DNA of 64,000 nt from Micrasema longulum (GCA_022494885.1 JAGVSM010000505.1:62001-126000); one strand, 5' to 3'; positions 44,836 through 56,790 are shown, numbered from the stretch's first letter. Numbers and translations: made by a program. Notes: generated by a model from the letters alone, not told the origin.

Positions 44836-45290
44836 TTTAACATCTGTCCAGGGTTGTCATAACGGGAACATCTTGCGCCACTTACTAATTTTCAATATAA
44901 GACCACCATGTTGCTGGGGATTTGGTGCTACCTTTCGTTGAGTGCACTTTTTACTAAATTGTTCTCATCTCTAGGCATGACGTGACCATACTATCTCATC
45001 CTGTTTTCTTTCCAATTTTCAGCTATCGGTGCCACTTTCACCAACCCTCTGACATACTCATTGCGGATTCTGCCTATGAGTGTGACACCACGTGCCCAGT
45101 GCAAAATTTTCATTTCAGTTACATGCAGCTGTTGTTCTTGCTTTTAGGATATTGTCCAGCATTCTGCACCGTACAACATCAAAGATCTTACCACTGTTTT
45201 GTATACTTTGCCTTCGGTTTTAGTAAGGATTCTTTTATCTTGTTCACTTCAAATAAGCTGTATTGATACGGTGATTGACATCATCTACGT
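44835..45290 (-). pseudogene. RTE-type LINE fragment
   Basis: The minus strand holds pieces reading LDNILKARTTAACN, RQNPQ.VCQRVGESGTDS, WKENR.DE.VWSRHA and ENNL..K in broken frames. These correspond to the LKARTTAACN..EM, RNEYVRGLVKVAPI and WYGHVMPRDENNL series I recall from RTE-like LINEs. There are many stops. Confidence 0.55.
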
Positions 45291-45304
45291 GGGCATTGAT
45301 TGAG

Positions 45305-45438
45305 TAACCTTTATATGAGCGATGATGATTTGAATCGATCAATAAATAATTCACTGTTGATAAATTGAATATAACCTTTATATGAGCGATGATGATTTGA
45401 ATCGATCAATAAATAATTCACTGTTGATAAATTGAATA
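45305..45438 (+). repeat. Perfect tandem duplication, 67-bp unit
   Basis: Two identical copies starting taacctttatatgagcgatg at 45305 and 45372 and ending gttgataaattgaata. The lack of differences implies a very recent duplication or an assembly artefact. Confidence 0.85.
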
Positions 45439-45984
45439 TAACATCGTACATATGTTCGTCAATCTGCTACCGGGTCGATGTCGAAAATTTGAAGCACAGT
45501 TTTAACCGTCAATCTTTGTAAAACTCTGGAGACAAAATAATTACAAAATTCGGAAGAATTTACCTTCGTGATCGATTAAACCTCTTCGTATATAATTAAT
45601 TAGGTGCAGGACTAGATGCTTATAGAATTTGACAGCTGACGGCCAATATACTTAGAATTTTCCAACAATGTCGGAAAAGTAGTTTCAAAGAGAACGTCTG
45701 TAAGATCGGGGTCACTGCTTGAATTTTTAACGATTCCCACTATTTCTAGTGAGCTTTATAAAGCACTTCGAACAAATATAGGATGTCATCAAACTAAGGT
45801 GTTCTGAAAATTTTACATTTCATTTATATATTTACAAAGAGCATCAACAGAATTGAAAGTAAAGTCTGAATATTTTATATTATTTTCAAAATAAAAAAGT
45901 TTTGCTGTTATATTATTGACACAAATGTTTTAATTTCGACACCGTTTTTTAAAGGTTGCAAATAACGGTACTAATATATTTATT

Positions 45985-46165
45985 ACTATTATTTTTTATT
46001 TTTTTAAAGGAATAACCCACGTCCAAAAATACACCACAACACCCGGGCCGATTAAGAAAATGTCTTTCTTGGATTTTTTTCTAGCAACTGGCGGGACTCG
46101 AACCCGCGACGCCAGTTTCGTAGTTGGCCGTCTAACTATCTGCACCTGACCCAACTGCCTGTCAA
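45985..46165 (-). mobile_element. Second tRNA-related SINE family
   Basis: The minus strand carries a B box (GGGTTCGAGTCCCGCC) with a stem-like cgcgggttcgagtcccgcc context near 46085-46105 and an A-box-like tagttagacggcc upstream. It is followed by a 100-bp non-tRNA body and an A/T-rich tail. No other copy was found in the window. A decayed tRNA pseudogene is the alternative. Confidence 0.5.
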
Positions 46166-46439
46166 TATTTTTTAAATTTATGTTTGAAATATTGCCTGGC
46201 TTGTAAGGCTACGGACCTCATTTTTACCAGAAAAATTGTAAACAATTTGGAATAGACCGCAGTTTGAACCTCAGACAGTCGGAAAGAGGGCTGTTCTAGC
46301 AATGTATAAAATCTAGTAGAAACACAGAATTTTGGAAAAAAATTATCAAAGCCAACATAAACGTTATAACCATACTAGAGAAAAGGTAAAAATCTGACTC
46401 CCACTTAGAAAAAGACGAAATCACAAAATTCCGTTTTAT

Positions 46440-46750
46440 ACAAGGCAGTAAAAAGTGTTCTTCTTTCTTCTTCTTTTCCAAATCCATTCCTAAGTGGAGC
46501 ATGTGGACATCACCATTTGTTACCAAGAGACTCTATCGCTAGCCAGCACTCTCGCCTCCTCCCGCGTCAATCCACCGCCCCTTAGTTCCACTGAATAAAG
46601 TCGAAAGATCGTCATCGACGGCCTTCCAGGACGGCGTGAGCCCGCAGGTTTAAAGAAGAGGCAACTTGGGTTTAGGTTCTACTGAGGCATGCGCAGCACG
46701 TGTTCAAGCCAGGTCCACCGCCCAAGACGCTCGTTATAGAATGCTGCTGC
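46440..46750 (-). pseudogene. LINE C-terminal fragment (RW.EHV / GRP type)
   Basis: The minus strand reads LGRWTWLEHVLRMPQ, then PAGSRRPGRPSMTIFR, LTREEARVLASDRVSW. This is the conserved final segment (RW.W..HVLRM...GRRRRGRP.TT...A...A.DR..W) of an RTE-like LINE clade distinct from the one at 7845. It is more GC-rich than its surroundings and has few stops. Confidence 0.65.
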
Positions 46751-46759
46751 GTCCGTTCC

Positions 46760-48150
46760 CGGACTTCAATGTTATAAAGTATTTTATGGGAAAAAACATT
46801 TCTGAAGAAAAAAATAATTCAAAATTTTAACTAAAGGTTAAGAAATACGTGTGAAGCAACTTATAAATGAATTATATGTACATAGTTATTATTAGTGCAT
46901 ATATAATAATATGTTTATGCGTGCCTTAGATTAAAAAAAAAAAAAATGAATCCTAGAATCACTTAGATATAAGTTTGAAAGGTCAACATTTTGATGGTTA
47001 CGAGTCAATATATTTATGAAAATAAAATGTACGTGCATAAAAATATTAATGGCTTTAAAAGAAATAAAGATTTCCATAGTATTGATTCAGGAAATAAAGA
47101 AAAACTAGCTGTTAGCCCTTTTTACTAGACGCAAAAAAATAAATAATTCTTTTCAAGGAAATTGAATACGCTTCTACAACAAAATACCCATTAATATTCA
47201 AGCTTTGTCAACAAACAAATTCAAAAGTTTTTTCAAACACAAGCTGTTACAACTTAGAAGACAAAACAGCTTGGCAAAACATTTATGTTTTAGGTATCAA
47301 ACTATTAATTAGAATTGTATAATTATAATTGATTGATGTTAGCAGGAGATACTACTGAATTCTAAGGGAAAAAACTGAAATTAAAAAAATGACTTCTGAT
47401 CCATGAGCCGATAACAGTATCACAGTAAATGCAAATATAACTGAACGGTTTTAATTATAAATAGGACAAAAAAGGATATATTCGTTTTCCGACGGTGCAG
47501 TCTGGAGGCAATTTGCGTTTGCCGCTGCTCCTTTAGCGAGTGTGCACTGGATTTAAATCGGGATGAATTGATAAATAATAAAACATACTTTTAAATTACG
47601 GGATAAATACTTATCCTAAGAAATGTATTGCGTATGTCGGAACACCTATTATGGTCGTCACTGATATATATTGTGTTTGTAGCATTACTACTTATTATTT
47701 CAAATAAAAAACCGGTGTTTCTTATCTTTCAACTCTCGCTGCCTCCACCTACCATGAAATCACTTCTCTACAATACCGCGGAGTGTATGCGGACTGCTTC
47801 ACAAAATTATGACAGGAATAGTTGACTGTGCAGAACTACTTAGTTTAATAACAATACATGTGCCAGCCAGGATTTGTAGACGGTACCACCTGTTTCAAGT
47901 ACCAATAAGTAAAACATCGTATGCTAAAAATGCTTTTTTTCGTAGGGCTTTTTCAGTGTACAATACATAATTTAATGACAGACTACACAAGAATCACTTT
48001 GTCAGATTTAAAATTTACACTTAAAATGCATTATGTAACTTAGTAGACATTATAATAATAAATATGTACATCTCCCATCCCCTCCTTATCCTCTCTTCAT
48101 GCATACTTGTCCTAATACCACACAATTCACAATAAGTTACTGATGTTAAA
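46760..48150. other. No recognised feature
   Basis: AT-rich, with only short chance ORFs and no repeat partner found in the window. Confidence 0.4.
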
Positions 48151-48372
48151 AAAAATGTATTTTCTTTGATTATTAAAAAATATATACATAAAAATAATAT
48201 TTTTATATGTATAAACTTATTTGTATTTATATAATGTGTAATATATTTTCTTTACAAACTTAGTATACTTTATGGAAATCTGTTATTGGTTCTGAGTTTA
48301 TACACTATATCTGTTTGTTTACTATAAATATGTATGTAGAACTGTTGGTTTAGCAAATAAAATAAAATAGAG
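48150..48372 (+). repeat. LINE-like 3'-UTR (family I), copy 2
   Basis: Same blocks as 30140-30330 in forward orientation: tgagtttatacactatatct and actataaatatgtatgtaga, ending gcaaataaaataaaatag. Confidence 0.65.
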
Positions 48373-48739
48373 GTATACTTCGCTAATAAAACATTTATTA
48401 TTCTGAATAAAGATATACCTACTACGTTTGTAATAGCACTTATGAATTAAAATAGAGATCGATTTTAAAGATTGCTTGATAGATTTTTAAAGATTACTAG
48501 AAATGCGAATTATTTTATTTTTTCTCTGCTACGCTCGACATGTTTTTATACTTTTAAACGACTTTTAATTATAAAGTTTCAATTTAAAGCACTAACTTTG
48601 TGGAAATTTAATATAATAAAATAAATAAAACAACTTTTTAAAATTTTATTTCTATCATGTTCACTAAATACTACACGTGGACCCAATAAATCAAGTGTTT
48701 TTTTTCTTACACGGGTGGTAATCTGATATCATTATTTTC

Positions 48740-49130
48740 GAAGTAAGCCAGGAGAGGACTAAAATAAATATTGTTTATTTGGTTATTAATTATTGTTTTC
48801 TTATTATGAATCGCTTTTTTAATTTCTAAGTTGTCTTATTTTAATATTTTATTTTCAACATGAAGTACTTTTAATCCAGTGTCTTTATTGAAGTTACGAT
48901 TATTTTCTATCAGATGATTTGCGAATTCAGAAAAATTATTATTATTTAAGCATCTTAAGTGTTCTTTTACTCTAATATTAAAGTTTCTTTTAGTTTTTTC
49001 AATGCAGAATGAATCGCAATCATTACAATTTAATTGGTATATTCCAGATTTATTATATTTATGGACTTTGTCTTTGTGATTTTTTACTATGATCCTATAT
49101 TATTAGTTGTGTAGAAAGCCGGTTTAATGT
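48740..49130 (-). pseudogene. Penelope-like element, GIY-YIG endonuclease domain
   Basis: The minus strand encodes KNHKDKVHKYNKSGIYQLNC, NDCDSFCIEKTKRNFNIRVK and EHLRCLNNNNFSEFANHLIE, then a stop after HVENKILK. The order GIY, then C..C.....I..T.R.F..R..EH, then F..H matches the Uri/GIY-YIG endonuclease of Penelope retroelements. The YIG signature is here CIE, so the catalytic-core glycine is lost. No reverse transcriptase domain was seen upstream. Confidence 0.75.
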
Positions 49131-49214
49131 TTGATGGTAGGGAATTTGATAATTGTTTTAAAAAATGTCATTTATAAAAAGAATCCGCCTCCATTGTTTA
49201 CGTGGGTTTGTTTT

Positions 49215-49262
49215 ATTTACCGTGGGAGTCATTTCCTCAACTCTTCCATCTGTTGACTTTAA
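49215..49262 (+). repeat. FB repeat fragment, copy 12 (B)
   Basis: A short match to module B: catttcctcaactcttccat followed by ctgttgactttaag. Confidence 0.5.
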
Positions 49263-49489
49263 GAATTGCTTTTCTTACTATAACATGTCATTATTATTGA
49301 TGTTTTTTAAATAAACTTAGATTTGTTGTCTTTTATTTATTTTCAAGTTTCTTCTCATCGTTTCTTTTTTAATCAATACATATGTAATTCCTTTTTGAAA
49401 ATGTTTTTTCATTTGAGCATATTTTTTATTCTAAATTACTTTAGTTCTTACCTTTTAATTACTTGTACCAAGTTTTTGTCTTAATTTTT

Positions 49490-49760
49490 AATCTAATTTC
49501 CATTTATGTAAATACTAACTACAAACTTTTAAAACAACTTATTCACTTTGATTTTTAAACAACTTTCATTCATGTTTTTTTCCCTTCTATTTTGTACTTG
49601 AAAAAATAAAAATATTTCATTGATAACTTTAGAAATACTGATAATATAATATAGAAACTTCACTGGTCCATTAGAGTTAAGTCTTACTTTGTATACTATA
49701 AAACTATGAAATTATACTGTATGTTTCCTGAATAAAAGAAAATAAATAAAAAAAGAAAAC
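49490..49760 (+). repeat. LINE-like 3'-UTR (family H), copy 1
   Basis: Shares gaaacttcactggtccatta and ctgtatgtttcctgaataaa with 56085-56320 and, reversed, with 61145-61425. It ends in an AATAAAAG-type tail. Confidence 0.65.
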
Positions 49761-49914
49761 AAAGGAGAATCAATTAAAAAAATAATTTCGTTAGTAATAG
49801 CACTTATTATTCAGCACAGAGACATACTACGTTTTTAGAAGCACTGTTTGTTTTGGAGATCGTAATATTCAATGTCCACAAACATGATTCTGTAATAATA
49901 CAATGTGAATTACA

Positions 49915-50335
49915 TTTATTTATTTACATACATAGGGTTTTTGTACATTATTTGAGACAATAAGTCCCAACTCCATGGGACTAAAAGTCCTGTGTTGAGT
50001 TGGGACGAGCAATTATGTGACACAGACACATGAGTATTTCACCGCAAATATAGGATTAGACGCATAAAAAATAATAATTATAAAAATTATTTAAAAAAAC
50101 ATATATATGGCACATCAATATGGTAAACAGTAAACTCAAGCATTTGGAAAATCATCAAGGAGCTTCCTATTCAAATCCCTCCCACTAAGGAAAATCCAGT
50201 CCTTAAATCCTTTCTTGAAAATATTTTTTGTCCCTGAGAGCTTAATCCGTTCTTCCAAAATATTGAACACTCGGTGCGATAAATGTGAGATGTCTTTGAG
50301 CAAAAGTTGTACGAGTTTTGGGTATGACATAATTC
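49915..50335 (-). pseudogene. LINE family F C-terminus and 3'-UTR
   Basis: A 64-codon frame starting at 50330 reads SYPKLVQLLLKDISHLSHRV, then NILEERIKLSGTKNIFKKGF and KDWIFL. Its 3'-UTR has cccaactccatgggactaaa. The C-terminal pattern (LKDISHLSHRVFN...FKKGFKDWIF) is LINE-like, and the 3'-UTR recurs at 36560-36690. Confidence 0.6.
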
Positions 50336-50524
50336 ATTAACTACTTATGGCTGAAATATTTTTTTTTAGTAGATAGTTACAGGAAACCCGTTACGTACGT
50401 AACGATGTGTTTTAGACATGGCCGCGATAAGCGATATTTTGCGATCAACGGAGATTTTTTACGGAACTTTATCGGCAATTTATAAGCGGATTGTATGTCT
50501 GGACTAGTCAGTTTCAATCATTTT

Positions 50525-50640
50525 TGCAGGCAATGCAAGTTTGTCGTCACAATAGATCTTCACAAGTCGCAGTGACGCCAGGAGCTTACATAGCACTGAC
50601 CCCCACCACTAATAATAATAATAATAATATGAAAAATCCT
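50525..50640 (+). repeat. LINE family J 3' end with AAT microsatellite
   Basis: aatagatcttcacaagtcgc, agtgacgccaggagc and catagcactgacccccacca are the reverse complement of 43189-43245. It ends in a TAA/AAT run at 50610-50630, marking the true 3' terminus of the family. Confidence 0.65.
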
Positions 50641-51177
50641 TACTAACTATAATATTACATACAATGTGATAAAAACAAAAATAAATACATATTTATTCTT
50701 AAATAAACAAAGGTATACACAGTTTTATGGGGGATTTATTGCCACAAGCAATTTCCTAAAGTCTGACAAAAAACAAACAAAAAATACAGTAATGAACAAA
50801 AAGTTTAAAAAAAAAAACAAAACAAGAAATAATAAAGTTAATAAATAAGAAGTTAAGATAATACAAACAGTATTTTTTTATAAACCTATATATTACGGTG
50901 CCTATTTTTTACGTTACTTACATTTTAATTAATTCAATTATATCTTCCAAAAATTCATTTATACCGTAGAAACATTTAATTATTAGAGACACTTGAAAAC
51001 TTTTTAATACAATTTATTTCTTTTTTTTTTTTAGGAAGCTTATTATAAATAATAATTTTCTGTCAGATGGGGTAAATAGAAAACAATTTTCATGACTAAA
51101 TAGCCTAAAACGTAATAGTTCAACGTCAAAATTATCGTCGATCAACTTTAATTAATCGCATTGCGAACTCCTTAAAA

Positions 51178-51260
51178 TGAATATCGGGTTGTGTCTCGGA
51201 CTCACGGACCGAAGGTCCGTGGTTCGAATCCCACTCTACCCCAACTCGATTCCATTTTCT
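51178..51260 (+). mobile_element. tRNA-like/SINE head fragment
   Basis: Contains a perfect 7-bp anticodon-arm-like stem (ACGGACC/GGTCCGT) followed by a B box (GGTTCGAATCCCACT) and cccc. The 5' half of a tRNA cannot be folded. It is probably a decayed SINE or tRNA pseudogene. Confidence 0.4.
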
Positions 51261-51589
51261 AATAGTGAGTTATTTACAACTCGTTGAAAATTGCCCTCAA
51301 AATTAAATATTTGGGTAAATAATAAGAACGCAAATTTTTTAAAAACTAAATATAATTCAATATTCAATACAAAGTCGATATTGTCGATCGATTGTGAAGT
51401 TTTCTGATGGTTACTTACATCACTATTGGCGGCGAGTCAACAATAAAGACCGGCATTTGTTTTCTACTCAATATTTACAGAACTTCATTAGCGTGCAAAC
51501 GTCAATAGTCTTTTCTTAAATTGACTGTAGAATAATTACTATCAACATTCATAAACGATGTATGGCTACTTGGAACTTACATTTCATTA

Positions 51590-52580
51590 AAATTCTAAGG
51601 TGATAGCGAGAAAAATGAAGAGATCAGAACATTTTCAATTTTGGGATAAAATTTGTTGCTCATCCAATAATCTACATCTCAACTTAAGTAAGTGCAAGGT
51701 TATGAAATTTTTTCGTCTGGAAAATCCAATCATATACGACTTCTCACTGAACGATAAAATATTATCATCTGTGTCTAGTAAACGAGATTTATGTATTATA
51801 CTTGACACTAAACTTTCTTTTACAATTCGTATTGAACATGTTATATAATAATGCTTCACAAAAATCGCACTTTTCCCTCTTTCCAATTGTTCCAAGAAGC
51901 TAAACTTTTAGATCTAAGACAAATATATTGTTTTCAATGTTTAAAATATATATTTAAGAACCAAAATTCATTTACAAATAATTCAAATTGATCAAGTCAA
52001 AGAAGGAATCGTGTGTTAGAAATACCACATTGTAAAACGAGGCTTGCACAGAGACATGCATATTTTATAGGCCCAAAAATTTTAATTCTTTTTTTACTGA
52101 TAATATTTCATTGATTCCAAACTTTCGAAATTCTCCTTCTTTTAAAAAACATGCACTATCCTGGATTCAAACTAAAGATATGAGCTCTTTTTTTCTATGA
52201 TTTATTTTGTTGCCCTTTAATAATAAGGAATATTTTTGTATTTTTTAAAAATATTTTATATTTCCTTTTTTAATTACTATAAAAAAAATACCATATTATC
52301 TTTTACAGAATATTTTATTTTTTCTTTCTCATGTTATACAAAAATGTTATAACTGTCCATTGTTTATTATAGGAGCAAAAATTCATTGACATTTTCTTGT
52401 ATACCCACGTTGGCCATGCCGTTGTGGGATTTTTTGTTTACTATTTTTCTATTAACATGTATTTCGTTGATATGTAATTATGTTTTATTTTTCAATACTC
52501 TGTTTTGTTATTATGTTTATTGTAAGAAAACAAAAAAAAAAACAATAAATAAAAAAAAAATGTTATCAATAAATTCTTAA
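51590..52580 (+). pseudogene. LINE family E, thumb region to 3' end
   Basis: The frame at 51600-51845 reads WDKICCSSNNLHLNLSKCKV, MKFFRLENPIIYDFSLND and SSKRDLCIILDTKLSF. This is the W...N.L.LN..K.........F......SV...RDLGI..D..L.F series after the YADD motif. Broken C-terminal coding follows, then a 3'-UTR with ttgtatacccacgttggcca and an A-rich tail near 52560. An inverted copy of the 3' end is at 53131-53565. Confidence 0.75.
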
Positions 52581-52584
52581 AACT

Positions 52585-53660
52585 CCTTGGATTGACAACA
52601 GAAGCACAACTGACTTCAAAAATATCAATACCCTTAAAACTCTCCTCTGTTCCCTAGTTCGCCCGCACCTAGAGTATTCCTCTATTATTTGGTCTCCATA
52701 TTATGATGTTCACATGAAAAAGATTAAATCGGTTCAACATCGATTTTTAAAAAAGATAGGCTGGAGGTTGGGCTTATCCAGATACTAATATACGTATAAT
52801 GAGTTGGAAACTAGCTTAAATATATCTTCTTATATAATATAATAAATCCGACCTTCTAGTCCTATTTAAAATTTTCAACTCACTCTATGATGCGCCTGAA
52901 CTACTGAGCTCAATAAAATGAATCATCCCAACTAGAAACCTCAGACAAAACTTACTCTTTCATACCGATACCAATAGAACTAACTATGGTTTTGATTCCC
53001 CTATGCCCAGAATTCTTAGGTCTGCTAACTAGTTGTTTTCTTTCATACGATCACTGAATCAAATTCAATAATAAACACCTCTACCGGTTCCACTCCCACC
53101 AAGTCTACCATACCATTGTGTCTTATTACTTTATTTATTTATTTATTTTTTGTTTTTTTACAATAAAAATAAGTGATAAAACAGAGTATTAAAAAAATAA
53201 AGCATTATTACATAGCAATGAAATACATATTAATAGTAAAAATAGTAAACAAAAAAATCCCACAAAGGCATGGCCTGTTCGTGGGTATACAAGAAAACGT
53301 TAATAAATGTTTGCTCCTATAATAAATAATGGACAGTTATAATATTCTTGGTGTAACATAAGAAAGAAAAAATAAATATTCTGTAAAATATTATATGGTA
53401 TTTTTTTATAGAAATTAAAAAAAGGAAATAAGAAATATTAAAAAAAAAACACAAAAATATTCCTTTTTATTAAAGGGCAAGAAATTTTATCATAGAAAAA
53501 AAAGAGTTCGTATCTTTATTTTGAATCCAGGATAGTGCATATTTTTTATAATGTATGTATTTTTTTTCCTTTAAAATAATTTTCTATGTATAAGTATGTT
53601 CTTAAAAATGCTCATTAGGCGTTTATATAGATAAATAAATAAATAAATAAGGGTTCATGC
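52585..53660 (+). pseudogene. LINE family D fragment, interrupted by an inverted family E tail
   Basis: The plus strand reads LKTLLCSLVRPHLEYSSIIW, SPYYDVHMKKIKSVQHRFLK and later remnants up to 53120. These are typical of Jockey-like LINEs after the thumb. The 3'-UTR breaks at 53130 and continues at 53566 (ttttctatgtataagtatgt ... ttaggcgtttatatagataa) to an AAATA repeat. The paralogue at 38512-38698 is uninterrupted. Confidence 0.72.
53131..53565 (-). mobile_element. LINE family E 3' end, inverted insertion
   Basis: Reverse complement of about 52150-52570: aaaggcatggcctgttcgtg, gtttgctcctataataaata and gaatccaggatagtgcat. It starts with the T-rich complement of the A tail at 53131 and interrupts the family D 3'-UTR. 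Confidence 0.72.
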
Positions 53661-54525
53661 AAAATCCCCTACAACACAATCACTGAACCACACACCAACC
53701 ACCGCAACAGCACATTATCCTATCAAACCACCTCAAATTTCAAACAAATTTATCGTATTACAAAATATCGCGTTATAACGGATTCGCACTCACCGGGGTC
53801 GCGATCAACGAGTGTAACCTGTATCAATATGAGAGATATAAATGTTTGGCCTTTGTACCAGTTTGTGGTTGTAAGTCAATGTGTTTTGCATTTATAGGGT
53901 CTCAGAATATAAAATAAAAGTTGTTATGTGTATATCTGCTGGGAATCAAGCGAGAATATTTACTCAGAGCCGTTTATGGGTGAGAGAGCATTGAGTAAAT
54001 TACAGTATTTGGAGTTCAGCCAAAGAATAAATTAAAATCATTTAGATCGAGTGCGCTCTGAATAATTCTTGAGAAATCTTACTTAAAAATTTTCAAACAT
54101 CCCTATGAGATTCAAAATAAAGAGATTGATGATTAACGTATTTTTCGCACCAAAAGACGCAATTTTTTACTATGAAAATTTAACCGAAAATTGGGGTGGG
54201 TTTTATGGTCCGATGCGTCTTAATGTCCGCAAAATACGCTAATTTATTTACTAAGCGTGCCCAGTTAGTTTTATGTCCGGGAATTTCAATGTTTAACATG
54301 GGCACAGCCTAAAGATTACTGCAAATTAATTTGAAATAAATTCATCTTTCAAACTAAACAAAACAGATTATTACGGTTCTGAATTAATGATGAAGATCCT
54401 CCCGCAAAGCGGATATCCTTGGGAAGGACGCCTCTGAGCTATGAGTAATAATAGTTGAGCTAAGTTCAGTGTGCGACGGTGCAACGTACAATATAAAAAT
54501 ATAACGTTTTTTTACATTTAAAAGA
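53660..54525. other. No recognised feature
   Basis: Mixed composition; no coding or repeat match was found by eye. Confidence 0.35.
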
Positions 54526-54529
54526 CAGT

Positions 54530-54774
54530 CCATGAAATACGTCTCCTTCGGTTTCTGCATCCATCAACGTTTGCATAGTTATCGTTAAAACTCTCTTCTC
54601 CACTGTCCATTCGCTCATGTCCAAACCAATACGACACTCCTTTCTTGATTTTGTCGAACATTTGTCACCTATCATACCTCTATCACACCTATCATACGTA
54701 GTTTTACCACACATTCGCTTGTGAGATCGTATTTTGACAGCATTTAGCCTGCTTTCATCGTTATTCGTAAATAT
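54530..54774 (-). pseudogene. RTE-type LINE fragment in duplicated segment, copy 1
   Basis: The minus strand reads MCGKTTYDRCDRGMI and ESRLNAVK-like residues upstream, then a frame shift and remnants of the WFGHV region. It matches 58556-58857 and is related to the C-terminal part of 7845-8792 (MCGKTMYDRC). Confidence 0.68.
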
Positions 54775-54950
54775 TATTTAAAATGATGTTTTTATACTAG
54801 AATATTTTATAGTTCCTAGACTGGTACCTGAAGTGTAAGACTGATCACCTTACCCTCAAGAAAAAAAATGATCAAGATACGCTGCGATTGGTGTACCAAT
54901 GCAATGCGTTATGCACCATTAAGTACGGAAAGGGAATGATGATGATGATA
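54775..54950 (+). mobile_element. SINE, 5'-truncated copy 5
   Basis: Begins in the body (attatttaaaatgatg) and contains ctagactggtacctg, gattggtgtaccaatg and an ATGATGATGATG tail. It is fused on its left to an RTE-type LINE fragment. The same junction occurs at 58858, so the fusion predates the segmental duplication. Confidence 0.72.
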
Positions 54951-55440
54951 ATGTACCCCGAAATAGAGAAATACCACTTTTTAAAAACATTTTTAAAGTT
55001 TTTTTGTAATATTTATTAGTACCAACCATAAAAGATATTTTTGATTTTTTAATTTTGAATTCCCGCAAAAACGACCGGTCATTCCTTCGGCCACGCCCCG
55101 AATACGTCACGATTCATGTGTATTTGTTCCTGGCAATTAAATTTTGTTTAGAACGTTATCACGAATCTTGACGTCACAACAACCAAGGCCAAACATGTCC
55201 CATTTTTCTACGAACGTATTTTCATAAAAATTTTTTTTTACTTATTATGTATGAAAACATTTTTTCACAATATCCATGCTAATTTTGAAAATACAATTAA
55301 TGATTCTAAATCCATTAAATATATTTTTATCGGTATTCTTAGTATGTGATATTTTCCTACTGCTATATTCCATTATCCACGGCGCGCGTTTCGGAACCAG
55401 ACCGCGAAACTTCAGAGAAATATTCCTCATGAAAAAAATC
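54950..55440 (+). repeat. Repeat U3, copy 2
   Basis: Contains tcattccttcggccacgccc, cacgattcatgtgtatttgt and cttgacgtcacaacaaccaa. It continues directly from SINE copy 5 and is part of the diverged segmental duplication with 58556-59500. Confidence 0.62.
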
Positions 55441-55484
55441 CTTAATTTCTCGGACTAGCATCTCTTCGACAAAAAAAAATTGGA

Positions 55485-55935
55485 TCAAAATGTGTTGCAA
55501 CAGAGAGAAAATGCATTTTTAGAAGGATTATAAAGATCTAGGCATTTACAAGGCTTTTGTCTGGTTTCAGTGGCCATTTTACACACTGTGTAACATGCAC
55601 TCTTCTTCCTATGTTTAAACATCCACATTTCCTCAACTTTTCCATATTTTGACCTTTGTGAAGTAAAAGAGCTGAAACCTTTATCACGTGGTTGAGAATT
55701 ATCCGGCTGAACCATTTCACCTACTAAGCAACGCCTGAAAACATTCTTCAATGCTTCTTTTACCAGTTAGTTTAATCAATAATGTTTTGAGTATATCCAA
55801 ATGCTTATAGACAGGCGGTTGATCTATGAGACAGGGAGGAAAAACTAACTAACCAACTTTTCTATTAAAACAAATTTTAATCAAAATTACTCCCTAAGGA
55901 GAAAATTTAGCCTGTGTACAAGGATTTGGGCATGT
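55485..55935 (+). repeat. FB repeat, copy 13 (A-B-C, inverted C)
   Basis: Contains gttgcaacagagagaaaatg, ttttacacactgtgtaacat, catttcctcaacttttccat, ggctgaaccatttcacctac and tgttttgagtatatccaaat, then inverted C (ttagcctgtgtacaaggatt). It adjoins the left arm of the large inverted repeat at 55934. Confidence 0.7.
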
Positions 55936-56084
55936 TGAAAAATAATAACATTTCATTTAAAAATATACAAAAATATTCTTTTTTTAAAATGTAAAATACA
56001 AAAGCTTCGGGTTTCAGTAAATTGCTATACAAAAAAACAAGCTCTTTTACTACACGAAAATACTCCACAAAACTTAACATATTT

Positions 56085-56320
56085 TATCTTTTTTTCACTT
56101 AAATTTTAATTTTTAAACAACTTTCATTTATGTTTTTCTTTTTCCTTCTCTTTTTTATGCTTTCATAATTAACCTTACATATAATTGCTTTATAATATGG
56201 AAACTTCACTGGTCCATTAGAATTAAGTCTAATTGTGTAAAATATTAAACTTTGTAACTGTACTGTATGTTTCCTAAATAAAAGAAAATAATATAAAAAT
56301 AAAATAAAATACAGAAACAT
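56085..56320 (+). repeat. LINE-like 3'-UTR (family H), copy 2
   Basis: Same blocks as 49490-49760, with acatataattgctttataat upstream. It lies between the arms of the inverted repeat 55934-56962. Confidence 0.68.
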
Positions 56321-56448
56321 GCTTTGATATAAAATAATACTTTAAAAAAGTGTACATTGTTCGTATATATATTTAAATATAAACATGTGTTCACTATACG
56401 ACATTTCGTAGGTATCCAGATGTTTACTAACTGATATGGATATGTTCT

Positions 56449-56790
56449 CATCATCACTATGGCTGCATCATCTACGTGGCATGTGATGTTAATGACCTTA
56501 TCTCCCTTAATAGATTCACTACTTTTTTATTCTTAAAAGCGTTTTTTTTAATATATTTATTCTGCTTGTGTAAGAAAAGGTTTTTGGCGTATATATTGTT
56601 GTGCTTTATTTAGTTATAAAGGTGCTAAGCTTGCTTTGTTTCTTTGTTGTTCTTAATATGTGTTATTTTTTTTAATGTAAATATTACTTATGATTAATTG
56701 AGTTGTTGTAACTCCTGGGAATGTAATTCAGCGTATTATACTTGTAAAATACTTTGTGTTATATGATTTATGAATAAAAAATTTAAAAAA
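56449..56790 (+). repeat. LINE-like 3'-UTR repeat (U4), uninterrupted copy
   Basis: Empty-site paralogue of 7605-8895. It carries all blocks in one piece, including tattacttatg at the point where the other copy holds the RTE insertion, and ends in an AATAAA plus A-rich tail. Confidence 0.7.

Noticed and set aside
47700..47800. Candidate additional brp exon between 26133 and 64000
   Set aside because: I looked through the minus strand for coiled-coil, splice-bounded segments resembling ELKS upstream regions; nothing convincing was found here or elsewhere above 26133.
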